DNA from: Bacteroidota bacterium
GTDB taxonomy: Bacteria > Bacteroidota > Bacteroidia > Chitinophagales > Chitinophagaceae
Direction of reading: 5' to 3'
Assembly (NCBI GenBank): GCA_028875875.1
Contig: JAGWUV010000007.1
Location: 1 to 64,000, forward strand
Length of the DNA: 64,000 bases
The position numbers were made by a program, and so were the translations under genes. The notes beneath the pieces were generated by a model. It searched no databases. It had not been told where the DNA came from and was given only the letters and a program-made list of their open reading frames with translations. Position 1 is the first letter of the stretch. Each line of letters starts with the position of its first letter. Positions 55,554 to 64,000 of this stretch are shown in pieces.

Positions 55554-58500
55554 ATGGTTAACCAGTCACAGATATTTCAAACCCAGTCAGAAACCCGTTG
55601 GCAGCGCTTTAAATGGTCGTTCAGGATAATTATATTTCTCAGCGTAATTGCCTTAACCGTTTTATTCATAACCCTCAAAACACTTTGGGAACCAGACATT
55701 CCGTTGGGTGAAAGGGCAATGAAAAAGGTATTAACAGGGGCTATTCCACCCTACCGCCAAAGTAATCTTGCCAGAGAATACAGAGGCTTCAGAAAAGCTA
55801 TAGATAACAGATGGGCAAAAGGATTAGGCTGTGGCCAAATGAGCAATACGCTCAATCTGTCTACATCACCACTTTTTAGTGACAGCCTGGGCATAAGAGC
55901 TGCTTTTTATGTAGCCTGGGACCCGCAATCATTCACTTCTCTTGAAAAAAATATCTCCAAAATAAACCTGGTATTCCCGGAGTGGTTTTTATTAGACCCA
56001 ACGGCTGATACGCTTTACACTACGATTGACAAAAAAGCCCTGCAATTCATGCAAAAGGCCGGTGTTAAGATCATGCCCATTCTTTCCAATAATTACCAGT
56101 CTGTTTTTCGCGGCGATGTTACCCATCGCATTTTACACAATAAGGCAAAAAAAGAAAGGCTTATCAACGATATTGTAAGGCTGCTTACCCAATACAATTT
56201 TGCAGGTATTAATATCGATTGGGAAGAATTAACAGAAACATCCAACGAACCTTTCACCCAATTCCAGAAAGAACTTTACGAAAAACTACATGCCCAAAAC
56301 CTGCTGGTAACACAGGATGTGATGCCTTTTAATGAAGATTATGATTATAAAGCATTAACCCATTATAATGATTATCTCGTTCTCATGGCTTATGATGAGC
56401 ACCATGATGAAAGTAAACCCGGTCCTATCTGCTCGCAGAAATGGATAGAAGCGGCAGTGGATAATATGGCCAAGGATGTTCCCCCCGAAAAAATAATCCT
56501 GGGTATGGCCAGTTATGGATACGATTGGCAGCTGCATGCCAAAAAAGCCGAAACCATCACTTACCAGGAAGCATTGGTAAATGCAAGGGAAAGTGATGCC
56601 GTTGTTGACTTTGATAACGATACCTATAACCTGCATTACCAGTATTACGATAGCAACGACTCTTTACATGAAGTGCATTTTACTGATGCCGCCACCAATT
56701 TTAATACACTCCGCTTTGCCACAGAATATAACCTGGCGGGAACTGCTTTGTGGCGTTTAGGTAGCGAGGATAGCAGGGTTTGGGACTTTTACAATAAACC
56801 CATGACCAAAAGGGCTTTACGGCACGATTTTAACTTTGAAGATTTTAATAGTGTAGAAGCCGGTTTTGAACCTGATTATATCGGCGAAGGAGAAATTCTC
56901 GATATTGTTTCCACACCAAAACCCGGTCGTATCAGGGCTGAGATCGATGACCAGGCCTGGCTGATCAGTGAAGAATATTACGATACACTCCCGTCTACGT
57001 ATGTGATCAGGAAATGGGGTAAAACGGATAAAAAGAAAGTAGTACTCACTTTTGATGATGGACCGGATCCAAAATACACACCGCAGATTTTAGATACACT
57101 GGCAGCCTATCATGTACCAGCCGCTTTTTTCCTCGTAGGCATACAGGCAGAAAATAATATACCGCTGGTGAAAAGAATTTTGCGGGAAGGGCATGAAATA
57201 GGCAACCATACATTCACGCATCCGAACATGGCGGAAGTAAGTACCAAAAGAGCCTTGCTTGAAATGGATGCCACGCGGCTTTTGATAGAATGTATCACAG
57301 GCAGAAGTACCATCATGTTCAGGGCACCTTTCAATGCAGACAGTGAGCCCGGTAAAAATGAAGAACTCATACCCGTTGCTTTAAGCAGAACCAAAAATTA
57401 TATCACCGTAGGAGAAAGTATCGATCCGGAAGACTGGCAAAAAGGAGAGATACCCGGCTTTAATGCCGATACCATCTTTGACCGTGTAGTGAGCATTTAC
57501 AATAAAAGAATGAGAGAATCTACGGATACGAATGATATTAACGGAAGCATCATTCTGTTGCATGATGCAGGTGGCGATAGAAGAGAAACCGTAAAAGCCA
57601 CAGGCAGGATCATTCGTTTCTTCCAAAGCAAAGGCTACGAGTTTACTACCGTTGCCAACCTCCTGGGTAAAAAACCCGATGATGTAATGCCCCCTGTTCC
57701 CAAAGGAAGCGGCTATGCTTTATTACAATTTAACTATGTACTGGCAGAGATAGGTTCTGTAAGCGGCCATTTCATCTATGCCCTTTTCCTGGTTTTTTTA
57801 ACACTAAGTGCCATCCGCATCTTCGTATTGGGCTTTCTTGCCATCAAGCAGAAACGCAAAGAAAAACTATTGAATACAGCAGAAGATGTTCTCACTGCCA
57901 ATCATCCCCTGGTATCTATTATTGTACCGGCTTATAATGAAGAAGTGAATGCTGTTAGTTCTATGCAGAATTTATTAAAATGCGATTACCCTTCTTTCGA
58001 AATCATCTTTGTAGATGATGGAAGCAAGGATAAAACATACGACAACATATTTGAAGCTTTTAAAAATGAGCCGAAAGTAAAAGTGTTTACCAAACCCAAT
58101 GGCGGTAAGGCTTCAGCACTTAACTATGGTATTATGCAAAGCAAGGCAGATTATGTAGTTTGTATAGATGCAGATACCAAGTTAGCACCGGATGCAGTAA
58201 GGATGCTGATGATGAATTTCAGGGATGAGCAGGTAGGGGCCGTTGCAGGTGTTGTAAAAGTGGGTAATGAAGTTAACATGCTCACCAAATGGCAAAGTAT
58301 AGAGTATACAACCAGCCAGAATTTCGACCGCAAAGGATTTGCCTATGCAAATGCCATTACTGTAGTACCCGGTGCCATTGGCGCATTTCGTAAAGAAGCA
58401 TTGGAAAAGGCCGGTGGTTTTACAACAGATACGCTGGCTGAAGATTGTGATATTACCATTCGCATTTTAAGAGCAGGCTACATTGTGGCCAACGAACCCA

Positions 58501-58985
58501 AGGCTTATGCATATACAGAGGTGCCCGAATCACTGAAACAATTTTTCAAACAACGCTTCCGTTGGAGCTTCGGCGTGATGCAAACCTTCTGGAAACATAA
58601 GGATACACTCTTCGTTTCAGCCTATAAAAACCTGGGATGGGTAGCCATGCCGGATATTTTGCTGTTCAAATATGTGATCCCTTTCTTTTCCCCTTTAGGT
58701 GATCTACTCATGATTTTTGGTCTCCTCACAGAAAACCGCGGTAAAATATTTCTTTATTACCTCGTGTTCCTGCTCGTGGATTCCCTCATCGCCGGGCTGG
58801 CATTTCTATTCGAAAAAGAAAAGCCCTGGAAATTGGTATGGCTTATCCCGCAACGCTTAATTTACCGTTGGCTGATGATCGCTGTTCTGTTCAAAGCATT
58901 CAGAAGAGCGCTCAAGGGAGAATTACAGCATTGGGGTGTATTGAAAAGAACAGGGAACGTGAAAGATGTGGCTGCCATTTCGTAA
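55554..58985 (+). CDS. Three-domain fusion: GH18-like, CE4 polysaccharide deacetylase and GT2 glycosyltransferase
   Basis: An 1143-residue membrane protein. Residues 25-45 are a membrane segment. A GH18-like domain (about 105-410) has AGINIDWEE with acid Glu224 and Asp222, but Ala217 and Asn220 replace the first two Asp of DGxDxDxE; MAYD follows near 278. The CE4 domain (about 490-700) has TFDDGPD, HTFTH, RAPF and LLHDAGG. After a membrane segment (about 738-762), a processive GT2 domain has VPAYNEE, VDDGS, DADT, AEDCD and QRFRW (1000-1004), then membrane helices. This suggests synthesis, deacetylation and trimming of a GlcNAc-type polymer by one protein, like PgaB plus PgaC. Domain calls are confident; the product is inferred. 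Confidence 0.93.
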   Translation: MVNQSQIFQTQSETRWQRFKWSFRIIIFLSVIALTVLFITLKTLWEPDIPLGERAMKKVLTGAIPPYRQSNLAREYRGFRKAIDNRWAKGLGCGQMSNTLNLSTSPLFSDSLGIRAAFYVAWDPQSFTSLEKNISKINLVFPEWFLLDPTADTLYTTIDKKALQFMQKAGVKIMPILSNNYQSVFRGDVTHRILHNKAKKERLINDIVRLLTQYNFAGINIDWEELTETSNEPFTQFQKELYEKLHAQNLLVTQDVMPFNEDYDYKALTHYNDYLVLMAYDEHHDESKPGPICSQKWIEAAVDNMAKDVPPEKIILGMASYGYDWQLHAKKAETITYQEALVNARESDAVVDFDNDTYNLHYQYYDSNDSLHEVHFTDAATNFNTLRFATEYNLAGTALWRLGSEDSRVWDFYNKPMTKRALRHDFNFEDFNSVEAGFEPDYIGEGEILDIVSTPKPGRIRAEIDDQAWLISEEYYDTLPSTYVIRKWGKTDKKKVVLTFDDGPDPKYTPQILDTLAAYHVPAAFFLVGIQAENNIPLVKRILREGHEIGNHTFTHPNMAEVSTKRALLEMDATRLLIECITGRSTIMFRAPFNADSEPGKNEELIPVALSRTKNYITVGESIDPEDWQKGEIPGFNADTIFDRVVSIYNKRMRESTDTNDINGSIILLHDAGGDRRETVKATGRIIRFFQSKGYEFTTVANLLGKKPDDVMPPVPKGSGYALLQFNYVLAEIGSVSGHFIYALFLVFLTLSAIRIFVLGFLAIKQKRKEKLLNTAEDVLTANHPLVSIIVPAYNEEVNAVSSMQNLLKCDYPSFEIIFVDDGSKDKTYDNIFEAFKNEPKVKVFTKPNGGKASALNYGIMQSKADYVVCIDADTKLAPDAVRMLMMNFRDEQVGAVAGVVKVGNEVNMLTKWQSIEYTTSQNFDRKGFAYANAITVVPGAIGAFRKEALEKAGGFTTDTLAEDCDITIRILRAGYIVANEPKAYAYTEVPESLKQFFKQRFRWSFGVMQTFWKHKDTLFVSAYKNLGWVAMPDILLFKYVIPFFSPLGDLLMIFGLLTENRGKIFLYYLVFLLVDSLIAGLAFLFEKEKPWKLVWLIPQRLIYRWLMIAVLFKAFRRALKGELQHWGVLKRTGNVKDVAAIS

Positions 58986-59026
58986 AGAAGCTTTATAAAA
59001 TCAAGGCTTCTTAGGTTCAATTTCCC

Positions 59027-59034
59027 TTACTTTG
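59027..59034 (+). promoter_or_regulatory. Putative -7 promoter element of the transketolase gene
   Basis: TTACTTTG matches TAnnTTTG in seven of eight positions, 22 bp before the ATG at 59057. A weak hairpin (GAAGC/GCTTC, about 58988-59012) lies just upstream. Confidence 0.35.
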
Positions 59035-59056
59035 CAGCAATTTTAATGAAGGTATA

Positions 59057-60019
59057 ATGAAACTTAAAGACATCCAGGTATTAAACGAAAAAGAAACCCG
59101 TGGCGGTTTTGGTGAAGGGATCTACGAAATTGGTAAGGCCAACGAAAATGTGGTGGTACTTACCGCCGACCTCGCCGGTTCGTTTAAGTTAGGCCCTTAT
59201 ATTAAAAATATCCCGGAACGTTTTATCCAGTGTGGTATTGCTGAAGCAAATATGATGGGTATTGCAGCGGGTTTAACCATTGGCGGTAAGATTCCTTATA
59301 CAACCACATTTGCCAATTTTAGTACAGGCCGTGTGTACGATCAGATCCGCCAGAGTATTGCCTATAGTAATAAAAATGTGAAGATCTGTGCATCACATGC
59401 CGGTTTAACATTGGGTGAAGATGGCGCTACACACCAGATCCTGGAAGATATAGGGATGATGAAAATGTTGCCCGGGATGACGGTGGTGGTTCCTTGCGAT
59501 TTTAATCAAACCAAGGCGGCAACCATGGCCATTGCTTCTTATGAAGGCCCGGTTTACCTGCGTTTCGGAAGGCCCAAATGGCCCAACTTCACCAAAGAAG
59601 ACGGCAGCGATTTTGTGATCGGTAAAGCCCAGCAAATGAGTGAAGGAACTGATGTTTCTATTTTTGCCTGCGGGCATATGGTTTGGAAAGCCATTGAAGC
59701 CGGTAAGATATTAGAAGAAAAAGGTATCAGTGTTGAGTTGATCAATATCCATACGATTAAACCATTGGATGTTGAAGCAGTGGTAAAATCAATCAGCAAA
59801 ACCAAATGTGCCGTTACGGTTGAAGAACATAACATTATTGGTGGATTAGGCGATTGCATTGCACAGGTGGCAGCGAAACATTGCCCTGTACCTATTGAAT
59901 TCATTGGTACAAATGATACATTCGGTGAAAGCGGTAAACCCAATGAACTTTTGAAGAAATACGGTTTAGATACACCTAACGTAATTGAGGCTGTAGAAAA
60001 AGTAATGAAGAGAAAATAA
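59057..60019 (+). CDS. Transketolase, C-terminal subunit
   Basis: A 320-residue protein equal to the pyrimidine-binding and C-terminal domains of transketolase. It contains VVVLTADLAGSFKLG, the thiamine-activating Glu region IQCGIAEANMMGIAAGL, THQILEDIGMMK, EGPVYLRFGRPKWP and, in the C-terminal domain, VTVEEHNIIGGLG. In Bacteroidota and archaea transketolase is commonly split, with the diphosphate-binding half encoded separately. That half is not in this window, so this gene's partner must be elsewhere. It works in the pentose phosphate pathway. Confidence 0.93.
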   Translation: MKLKDIQVLNEKETRGGFGEGIYEIGKANENVVVLTADLAGSFKLGPYIKNIPERFIQCGIAEANMMGIAAGLTIGGKIPYTTTFANFSTGRVYDQIRQSIAYSNKNVKICASHAGLTLGEDGATHQILEDIGMMKMLPGMTVVVPCDFNQTKAATMAIASYEGPVYLRFGRPKWPNFTKEDGSDFVIGKAQQMSEGTDVSIFACGHMVWKAIEAGKILEEKGISVELINIHTIKPLDVEAVVKSISKTKCAVTVEEHNIIGGLGDCIAQVAAKHCPVPIEFIGTNDTFGESGKPNELLKKYGLDTPNVIEAVEKVMKRK

Positions 60020-60037
60020 ATATCATTTTTTAGCGAT

Positions 60038-60069
60038 AAAAAAAGCAACCTTTTCCGGGTTGCTTTTTT
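60038..60069. terminator. Bidirectional terminator between the transketolase and pdxH genes
   Basis: Stem GCAACC with GGTTGC is flanked by seven A on the left and six T on the right, and can extend to 12 bp through A-T pairs. It serves the convergent plus-strand transketolase and minus-strand pdxH genes. Confidence 0.85.
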
Positions 60070-60087
60070 ATTTGTGCATCAATAATT

Positions 60088-60732
60088 TTAAGGGGCCAGG
60101 CGTTCCAGCTTCCATTGGCCATCCGCCTGAAGGCTGTACAATAACCGATCGTGCATACGACTACTCCGGCCTTGCCAAAATTCTATCTTCTGAGGCTTTA
60201 CCAAATAGCCGCCCCAGTGTGGGGGACGTGGGATATTGCCATTGTCAAATTGTTGCTCATACCTGGCATAGTTATCTTCAATTACTTGCCTGCTCTCAAT
60301 TACCGTGCTTTGTGGTGAGGACCATGCTCCTAACCTGCTACCGGCTGGGCGTGATTGGAAATAATCGTCGCTATCTTTTGCCCCAATCTTTTCAATAGTG
60401 CCACTGATACGTATCTGGCGTTCCAGTTCCTTCCAGAAAAATAATAAAGCCACTTGCGGATTATCTGCTATCTCATTTCCTTTAGCGCTTTGGTAATTGG
60501 TAAAAAATATGAAGCCGCGTTCATCAAATCCTTTCAATAAGATAATTCTTGCCGCCGGAACTCCTTCTTTCGTTGCTGTGGCTACCGTCATTGCATTCAC
60601 TTCATCAATCTCACTTTTAATGGCATCCTCCCACCACCTGGCAAACTGCTCGATAGGGTTTGCGGCAACATCTGCTTCATTCAAAGATTGCAGTATATAA
60701 TCCTTCCTGATATCCGCGATAGATCTGTTCAT
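60088..60732 (-). CDS. pdxH: Pyridoxamine 5'-phosphate oxidase
   Basis: A 214-residue FMN enzyme that makes pyridoxal 5'-phosphate. MNRSIADIRKDY is the typical N-terminus, followed by NPIEQFARWWEDAI, the FMN-binding ARIILLKGFDERGFIFFTNYQSAKG (in outline), the SRPAGSRLGAWSS segment and the C-terminal signature WGGYLVKP, EFWQGRSSRMHDR and WKLERLAP. The ATG at 60732 is chosen over 60792 because an exact TAnnTTTG element lies inside the longer frame and the shorter start matches the family. Confidence 0.97.
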   Translation of the reverse strand: MNRSIADIRKDYILQSLNEADVAANPIEQFARWWEDAIKSEIDEVNAMTVATATKEGVPAARIILLKGFDERGFIFFTNYQSAKGNEIADNPQVALLFFWKELERQIRISGTIEKIGAKDSDDYFQSRPAGSRLGAWSSPQSTVIESRQVIEDNYARYEQQFDNGNIPRPPHWGGYLVKPQKIEFWQGRSSRMHDRLLYSLQADGQWKLERLAP

Positions 60733-60748
60733 AGTATAATTTTCAAAA

Positions 60749-60756
60749 CAAAAGTA
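60749..60756 (-). promoter_or_regulatory. Putative -7 promoter element of pdxH
   Basis: Minus-strand TACTTTTG, exact TAnnTTTG, 17 bp before the pdxH ATG at 60732. It supports the shorter protein. Confidence 0.5.
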
Positions 60757-60792
60757 TTGTTCTAACAAAGAATAAGGCCTGATGTTTATCAC

Positions 60793-60822
60793 AAAAAAAG
60801 CAGCTTTTCAGCTGCTTCCTTT
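60793..60822. terminator. Terminator after the RND permease gene
   Basis: Stem AAGCAGC with GCTGCTT and a 6-base loop (TTTTCA). The minus strand continues TTTTT GTG, and the plus side also has a T-run. It lies directly at the stop of the RND gene. Confidence 0.8.
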
Positions 60823-63800
60823 TTATTCGGTGATGTTAATGTGTTTCGTTTTATGTTTTCCCGAGATAAAAGTGTACACTGCGGGGATCACAAACAGTGT
60901 TAAGATCAATGAAAATAATAAGCCACCAACGATCACAATACCCAATGGGATACGGCTGGTAGAAGCAGCACCTAAACTTAAAGCAATGGGTAAAGCACCA
61001 AGAGAGGTAGCGAGGCTCGTCATTAAAATGGGTCTCAACCTTTGTGTGGCCGCTTCAATTACCGCCTGCATTTTGGTCATTCCCAACTCTCTTTTCTGGT
61101 TGGCAAACTCTACGATCAGGATACCGTTTTTGGTTACGAGTCCAATCAGCATGATCATACCGATCTCAGAAAAGATGTTAATGGTTTGATGGAAGAGATA
61201 TAAACTTAACAAGGCACCTGCCAATGCCAATGGCACCGTAAGCATGATGGTAAGCGGATCGAGAAAGCTTTCGAACTGGGCGGATAATACCAGGTAAATA
61301 AGAATCAATGCCAGGCCGAAGGCAAAAAGAATATTGGAAGAGCTTTCTGCATAATCCCTCGAAGGCCCGTTAAGGGAAGTTTGAAAGCTTTCATCAAGTA
61401 ATCGCGATGCAATGGCATTCATGGCTTTGATACCATCGCCAATGGTTTTACCTTCTGCCAGTGAAGCCGATATGGTTGCTGCTTTATACCTGTTAAAGTG
61501 GTATAAAATGGCAGGGTTACTGCTTTCTTCCAAATGTACCACGGCATCTAAAGGAATTGCATCTCCATTTTTATTGCGTACATATAGTTTGTTGATATCC
61601 ACCGGCTTATTACGGTCTTCCCTGTCCACCTGTGCTATTACCTGGTACTGGTAGCCATTCATAATAAAGTAAGCCAGGCGGCCGCCGCTGAAAGCAGCCT
61701 GCACAGCACTGATCACATCATTGGTAGATAGGCCGAGATCTTTCACTTTCATCCTGTCAACCGTTAATTGCACTTCTGGTTTGTTGAAGCGAAGATTTAC
61801 ATCCACATTGGCAAAAGTTTTATCCTTTCTCGCTTCTTCGAGGAATTTAGGGATGATGTTTTTCAATTTGGAGAGATCCTGGTTTTGCAGGATGAACTGA
61901 ACAGGCAAAGAACCCCTCGATGCCAATCCTACTGAGATGGTTTGCTCTTGTATGGCGAATATCCGGCCATCATTGAACCTGGAGAGTTTTTTCTGAAGAT
62001 CATTCGCTATTTCCATCTGGGTTCGTTGCCGCAATTGCGGATCAATTAACCCGATACGTGGTTGTGCTGTGTTGATAGAAACACTTCCCCCACCAGAAGG
62101 TGTTCTTGCGAAAACAAAATCCCTTTCAGGCACCGAATCCATTAAATAATCTGCTATGTTACTGGTAAGGTTTTGCATCGCAGCAAAGCTGGTTCCTTCG
62201 GGTGCATTTACAGTAAAACGAATACTGCTCCTGTCTTCCAGCGGTGCCAGTTCACTTTGCAGGTTACGCATTACAAAGAAAATAATTACCACGCAAAGTG
62301 CTACAATCACCCAGGCCATCCACCTGATCTTAACAAAAGCGGATAATAATTTTTTATAGCCATTTTCCATGCCTGTAAAGAAGGGCTCTGTTACTGTATA
62401 GAACCATCCGTGTTGCGTATTTTTAGAAGTAAGATACACGTTGAGCACAGGGGTAATAGTGAGTGATACGAATGCAGAGATCAGCACTGCCGCCGCAAGT
62501 GTTACCCCGAATTCGCGGAATAAGCTTCCTACAAAGCCTTGTAAAAAGATCACCGGCAGGAATACTACGGCCAGTGTGATAGAAGTGGAAATAACGGCAA
62601 AGAATATTTCTTTACTTCCCTCGAGTGCGGCCTTTCTAACGGGCAGGCCTTCTTCTATTTTCCGGAAAATGTTTTCCGTAACTACGATACCGTCATCCAC
62701 CACCAACCCTGTTGCCAGCACGATGCCCAATAACGTAAGGATATTGATGGAGAAGCCGGCCAGGTACATGATGAAGAAAGTAGCTATGAGGGAAATAGGA
62801 ATATCGATCAGCGGACGCAAGGCGATCAGCCAGTTGCGGAAGAAGAAGAAGATCACAAGCACCACCAGTGCAAAAGCGATAATCAGCGTTTCTTTTACCT
62901 CATCCAATGATTTACGAATGATAACGGTGTTATCGATCAGAACGTTGAATTGTATATCCGACTTACTGGATTTCTTGATCTGTTCCAGCCTTTTATTGAA
63001 TTCATTCGCAATTTCAATATTATTGGCACCCGGCTGGGGAATGATCGCAAGGCCAACTGCATTCACCCCGTTATATTTCCATGCCAGTTCGGGGTTTTCT
63101 GGTCCTAATTCCACTTTCGATACATCGCTTAAACGAACAATTCCGCTACTATCCTCCTTAATTATCAGGTCACGGAATTGCTGTTCGGTAGTTAACCTTC
63201 CCAAAGCCCGGATGATCAATTCTGTTTTATTACCATAGATCTTACCGGGAGGTAGTTCCACGTTCTCATTATCCATGGTACTTTTTACATCTGAGAAAGT
63301 AACCCCATAGGCATTCATCTTATCGGGATCGAGCCAGATACGCATGCTGTACCTTTTCTGGCCGAAGATGGCTACTGAGCTTACATCTTTAATGGTTTGT
63401 AACTGCTGCTGCAACACATTCTCGGCATAATCGCTCAGTTCAAGAAGGCTCTTGGTTCTGCTTTGAATAGCAAGAATAAGGATGGGATCACTGTTGGCAT
63501 CAGCTTTGGAAACTACCGGCGGCGCATCAATATCCTGTGGTAAAGCTCTTTGGGCCTGGCCTACTTTATCACGTACATCACTGGCGGCAGCTTCAAGATC
63601 AACCCCAAGGTTAAACTCTACTGTTATATTGCTATTGCCCAATGAGCTGGAGGAAGAAATGGTGCGGATACCCGGAATACCATTGATCTGTTTTTCCAGG
63701 GGTTCGGTGATCTGGCTTTCAATGATATCAGCATTGGCACCTGTGTAATTGGTGCTCACAGTAATGACCGGAGGGTCGATAGCAGGATAATCTCTCACTG

Positions 63801-63897
63801 CAAGAAACGTGTACCCCACCACGCCAAATAAAATGATCCCCAGGTTCATCACCGTGGCAAGTACAGGTCTCTTCAATGATAGTTCTGAAATATTCAT
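60823..63897 (-). CDS. RND multidrug efflux pump permease (AcrB/HAE1 family)
   Basis: A 1024-residue inner-membrane proton-driven exporter. It begins MNISELSLKRPVLATVMNLGIILFGVVGYTFL in outline (SLKRPVLATVMN, GYTFLAVRDYP), with the two-fold RND repeat and large periplasmic loops (DPPVITVSTNYTGANADIIESQITEPLE, in outline). Proton-relay Asp pair is in LATGLVVDDGIVVTENIF, and FVGSLFREFGVTLAAAV and GIVIVGGLLFSLILTLFVIPAVY are typical. It is immediately downstream of a periplasmic adaptor gene whose end lies at the window edge. Exported compounds cannot be told from sequence. Confidence 0.96.
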   Translation of the reverse strand: MNISELSLKRPVLATVMNLGIILFGVVGYTFLAVRDYPAIDPPVITVSTNYTGANADIIESQITEPLEKQINGIPGIRTISSSSSLGNSNITVEFNLGVDLEAAASDVRDKVGQAQRALPQDIDAPPVVSKADANSDPILILAIQSRTKSLLELSDYAENVLQQQLQTIKDVSSVAIFGQKRYSMRIWLDPDKMNAYGVTFSDVKSTMDNENVELPPGKIYGNKTELIIRALGRLTTEQQFRDLIIKEDSSGIVRLSDVSKVELGPENPELAWKYNGVNAVGLAIIPQPGANNIEIANEFNKRLEQIKKSSKSDIQFNVLIDNTVIIRKSLDEVKETLIIAFALVVLVIFFFFRNWLIALRPLIDIPISLIATFFIMYLAGFSINILTLLGIVLATGLVVDDGIVVTENIFRKIEEGLPVRKAALEGSKEIFFAVISTSITLAVVFLPVIFLQGFVGSLFREFGVTLAAAVLISAFVSLTITPVLNVYLTSKNTQHGWFYTVTEPFFTGMENGYKKLLSAFVKIRWMAWVIVALCVVIIFFVMRNLQSELAPLEDRSSIRFTVNAPEGTSFAAMQNLTSNIADYLMDSVPERDFVFARTPSGGGSVSINTAQPRIGLIDPQLRQRTQMEIANDLQKKLSRFNDGRIFAIQEQTISVGLASRGSLPVQFILQNQDLSKLKNIIPKFLEEARKDKTFANVDVNLRFNKPEVQLTVDRMKVKDLGLSTNDVISAVQAAFSGGRLAYFIMNGYQYQVIAQVDREDRNKPVDINKLYVRNKNGDAIPLDAVVHLEESSNPAILYHFNRYKAATISASLAEGKTIGDGIKAMNAIASRLLDESFQTSLNGPSRDYAESSSNILFAFGLALILIYLVLSAQFESFLDPLTIMLTVPLALAGALLSLYLFHQTINIFSEIGMIMLIGLVTKNGILIVEFANQKRELGMTKMQAVIEAATQRLRPILMTSLATSLGALPIALSLGAASTSRIPLGIVIVGGLLFSLILTLFVIPAVYTFISGKHKTKHINITE

Positions 63898-63948
63898 ACC
63901 TAAATTCGGTTCTAATGGTTGCAGTTAAAAATTGAATGGCAAGCTTAT

Positions 63949-64000
63949 TTAGCGATCCAGTTGTTTTACGCTTCTTACTTTCAAGGCTGCATTGGGCCTT
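63949..64000 (-). CDS. Probable RND periplasmic adaptor (membrane fusion protein), C-terminus only
   Basis: Only the last 16 residues are inside the window, reading RPNAALKVRSVKQLDR before a TAA. The short tail shows nothing diagnostic. The call rests on position: it ends 51 bp before the RND permease gene on the same strand, where an HlyD-type adaptor is normally encoded. Confidence 0.5.
   Translation of the reverse strand, partial: RPNAALKVRSVKQLDR

Noticed and set aside
62441-63238. 265-codon plus-strand frame opposite the RND permease gene
   Set aside because: A shadow of a strongly conserved transporter gene; the translation is rich in Ser/Thr/Ile with no recognisable domain.

Overview
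The window looks like a chromosomal segment of a Bacteroidota species, most likely in or near the Chitinophagaceae. The evidence is a SusC/SusD pair under an ECF sigma/FecR switch, the gliding protein GldC, DUF6089 and IPExxxVDY proteins, BamA followed by two OmpH/Skp chaperones, a split transketolase, and promoters carrying the TAnnTTTG element instead of Shine-Dalgarno-led genes. The DNA is AT-rich. No rRNA, tRNA, insertion sequence, prophage or CRISPR array was seen.

Region 1 (1-15.8 kb, all minus strand) is a polysaccharide utilization locus. In transcription order it holds an ECF sigma factor, a FecR anti-sigma factor, SusC, SusD and a LamG lipoprotein, then a terminator. A second block follows: a heptaheme cytochrome c lipoprotein, a large FG-GAP/ASPIC-UnbV lipoprotein, a GH144-type glucanase, a GH30 enzyme and the start of a probable GH43 enzyme that runs off the left edge. 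The enzymes suggest a beta-glucan substrate, possibly beta-1,2 or beta-1,6 linked. The multiheme cytochrome is the surprising member.

Region 2 (15.8-31.3 kb, minus strand) is housekeeping and envelope biogenesis: yidD, rnpA, rpmH, murI, two ompH genes, bamA, uppS, a DUF6089 gene, NAD kinase, a BamA-like barrel, a CBS protein, an alpha/beta hydrolase, CvpA, YqeY, GldC, a glycosyltransferase and a 3-hydroxyacyl-CoA dehydrogenase.

Region 3 (31.3-48.5 kb, mixed strands) holds a MerR regulator with a long acidic N-terminal tail, an MscS channel, an LpxH-like phosphatase, a GGCT-like protein, a LUD protein overlapping ftsH, divergent rsfS/birA, selD, a small membrane protein, a pterin dehydratase, an IPExxxVDY protein, an M28 peptidase, feoB, a second DUF6089 protein, two tandem paralogous GAF histidine kinases and bcp.

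Region 4 (48.5-64 kb) holds a half-length carB that ends cleanly at the domain boundary before a terminator, a DUF3024 protein, a porin-like barrel, an LTA-synthase-like membrane phosphotransferase, an 1143-residue GH18-CE4-GT2 fusion, the C-terminal half of transketolase, pdxH, and an RND efflux pump with the tail of its adaptor gene at the right edge.

No wholly unknown multi-gene system stands out. The observations most worth following are the half-length CarB, the histidine kinase paralogue whose phospho-acceptor His is Asn, the three-enzyme polysaccharide fusion, the heptaheme cytochrome within the glycan locus, and a 16-bp promoter-like sequence shared by the ECF sigma gene and a distant porin gene.
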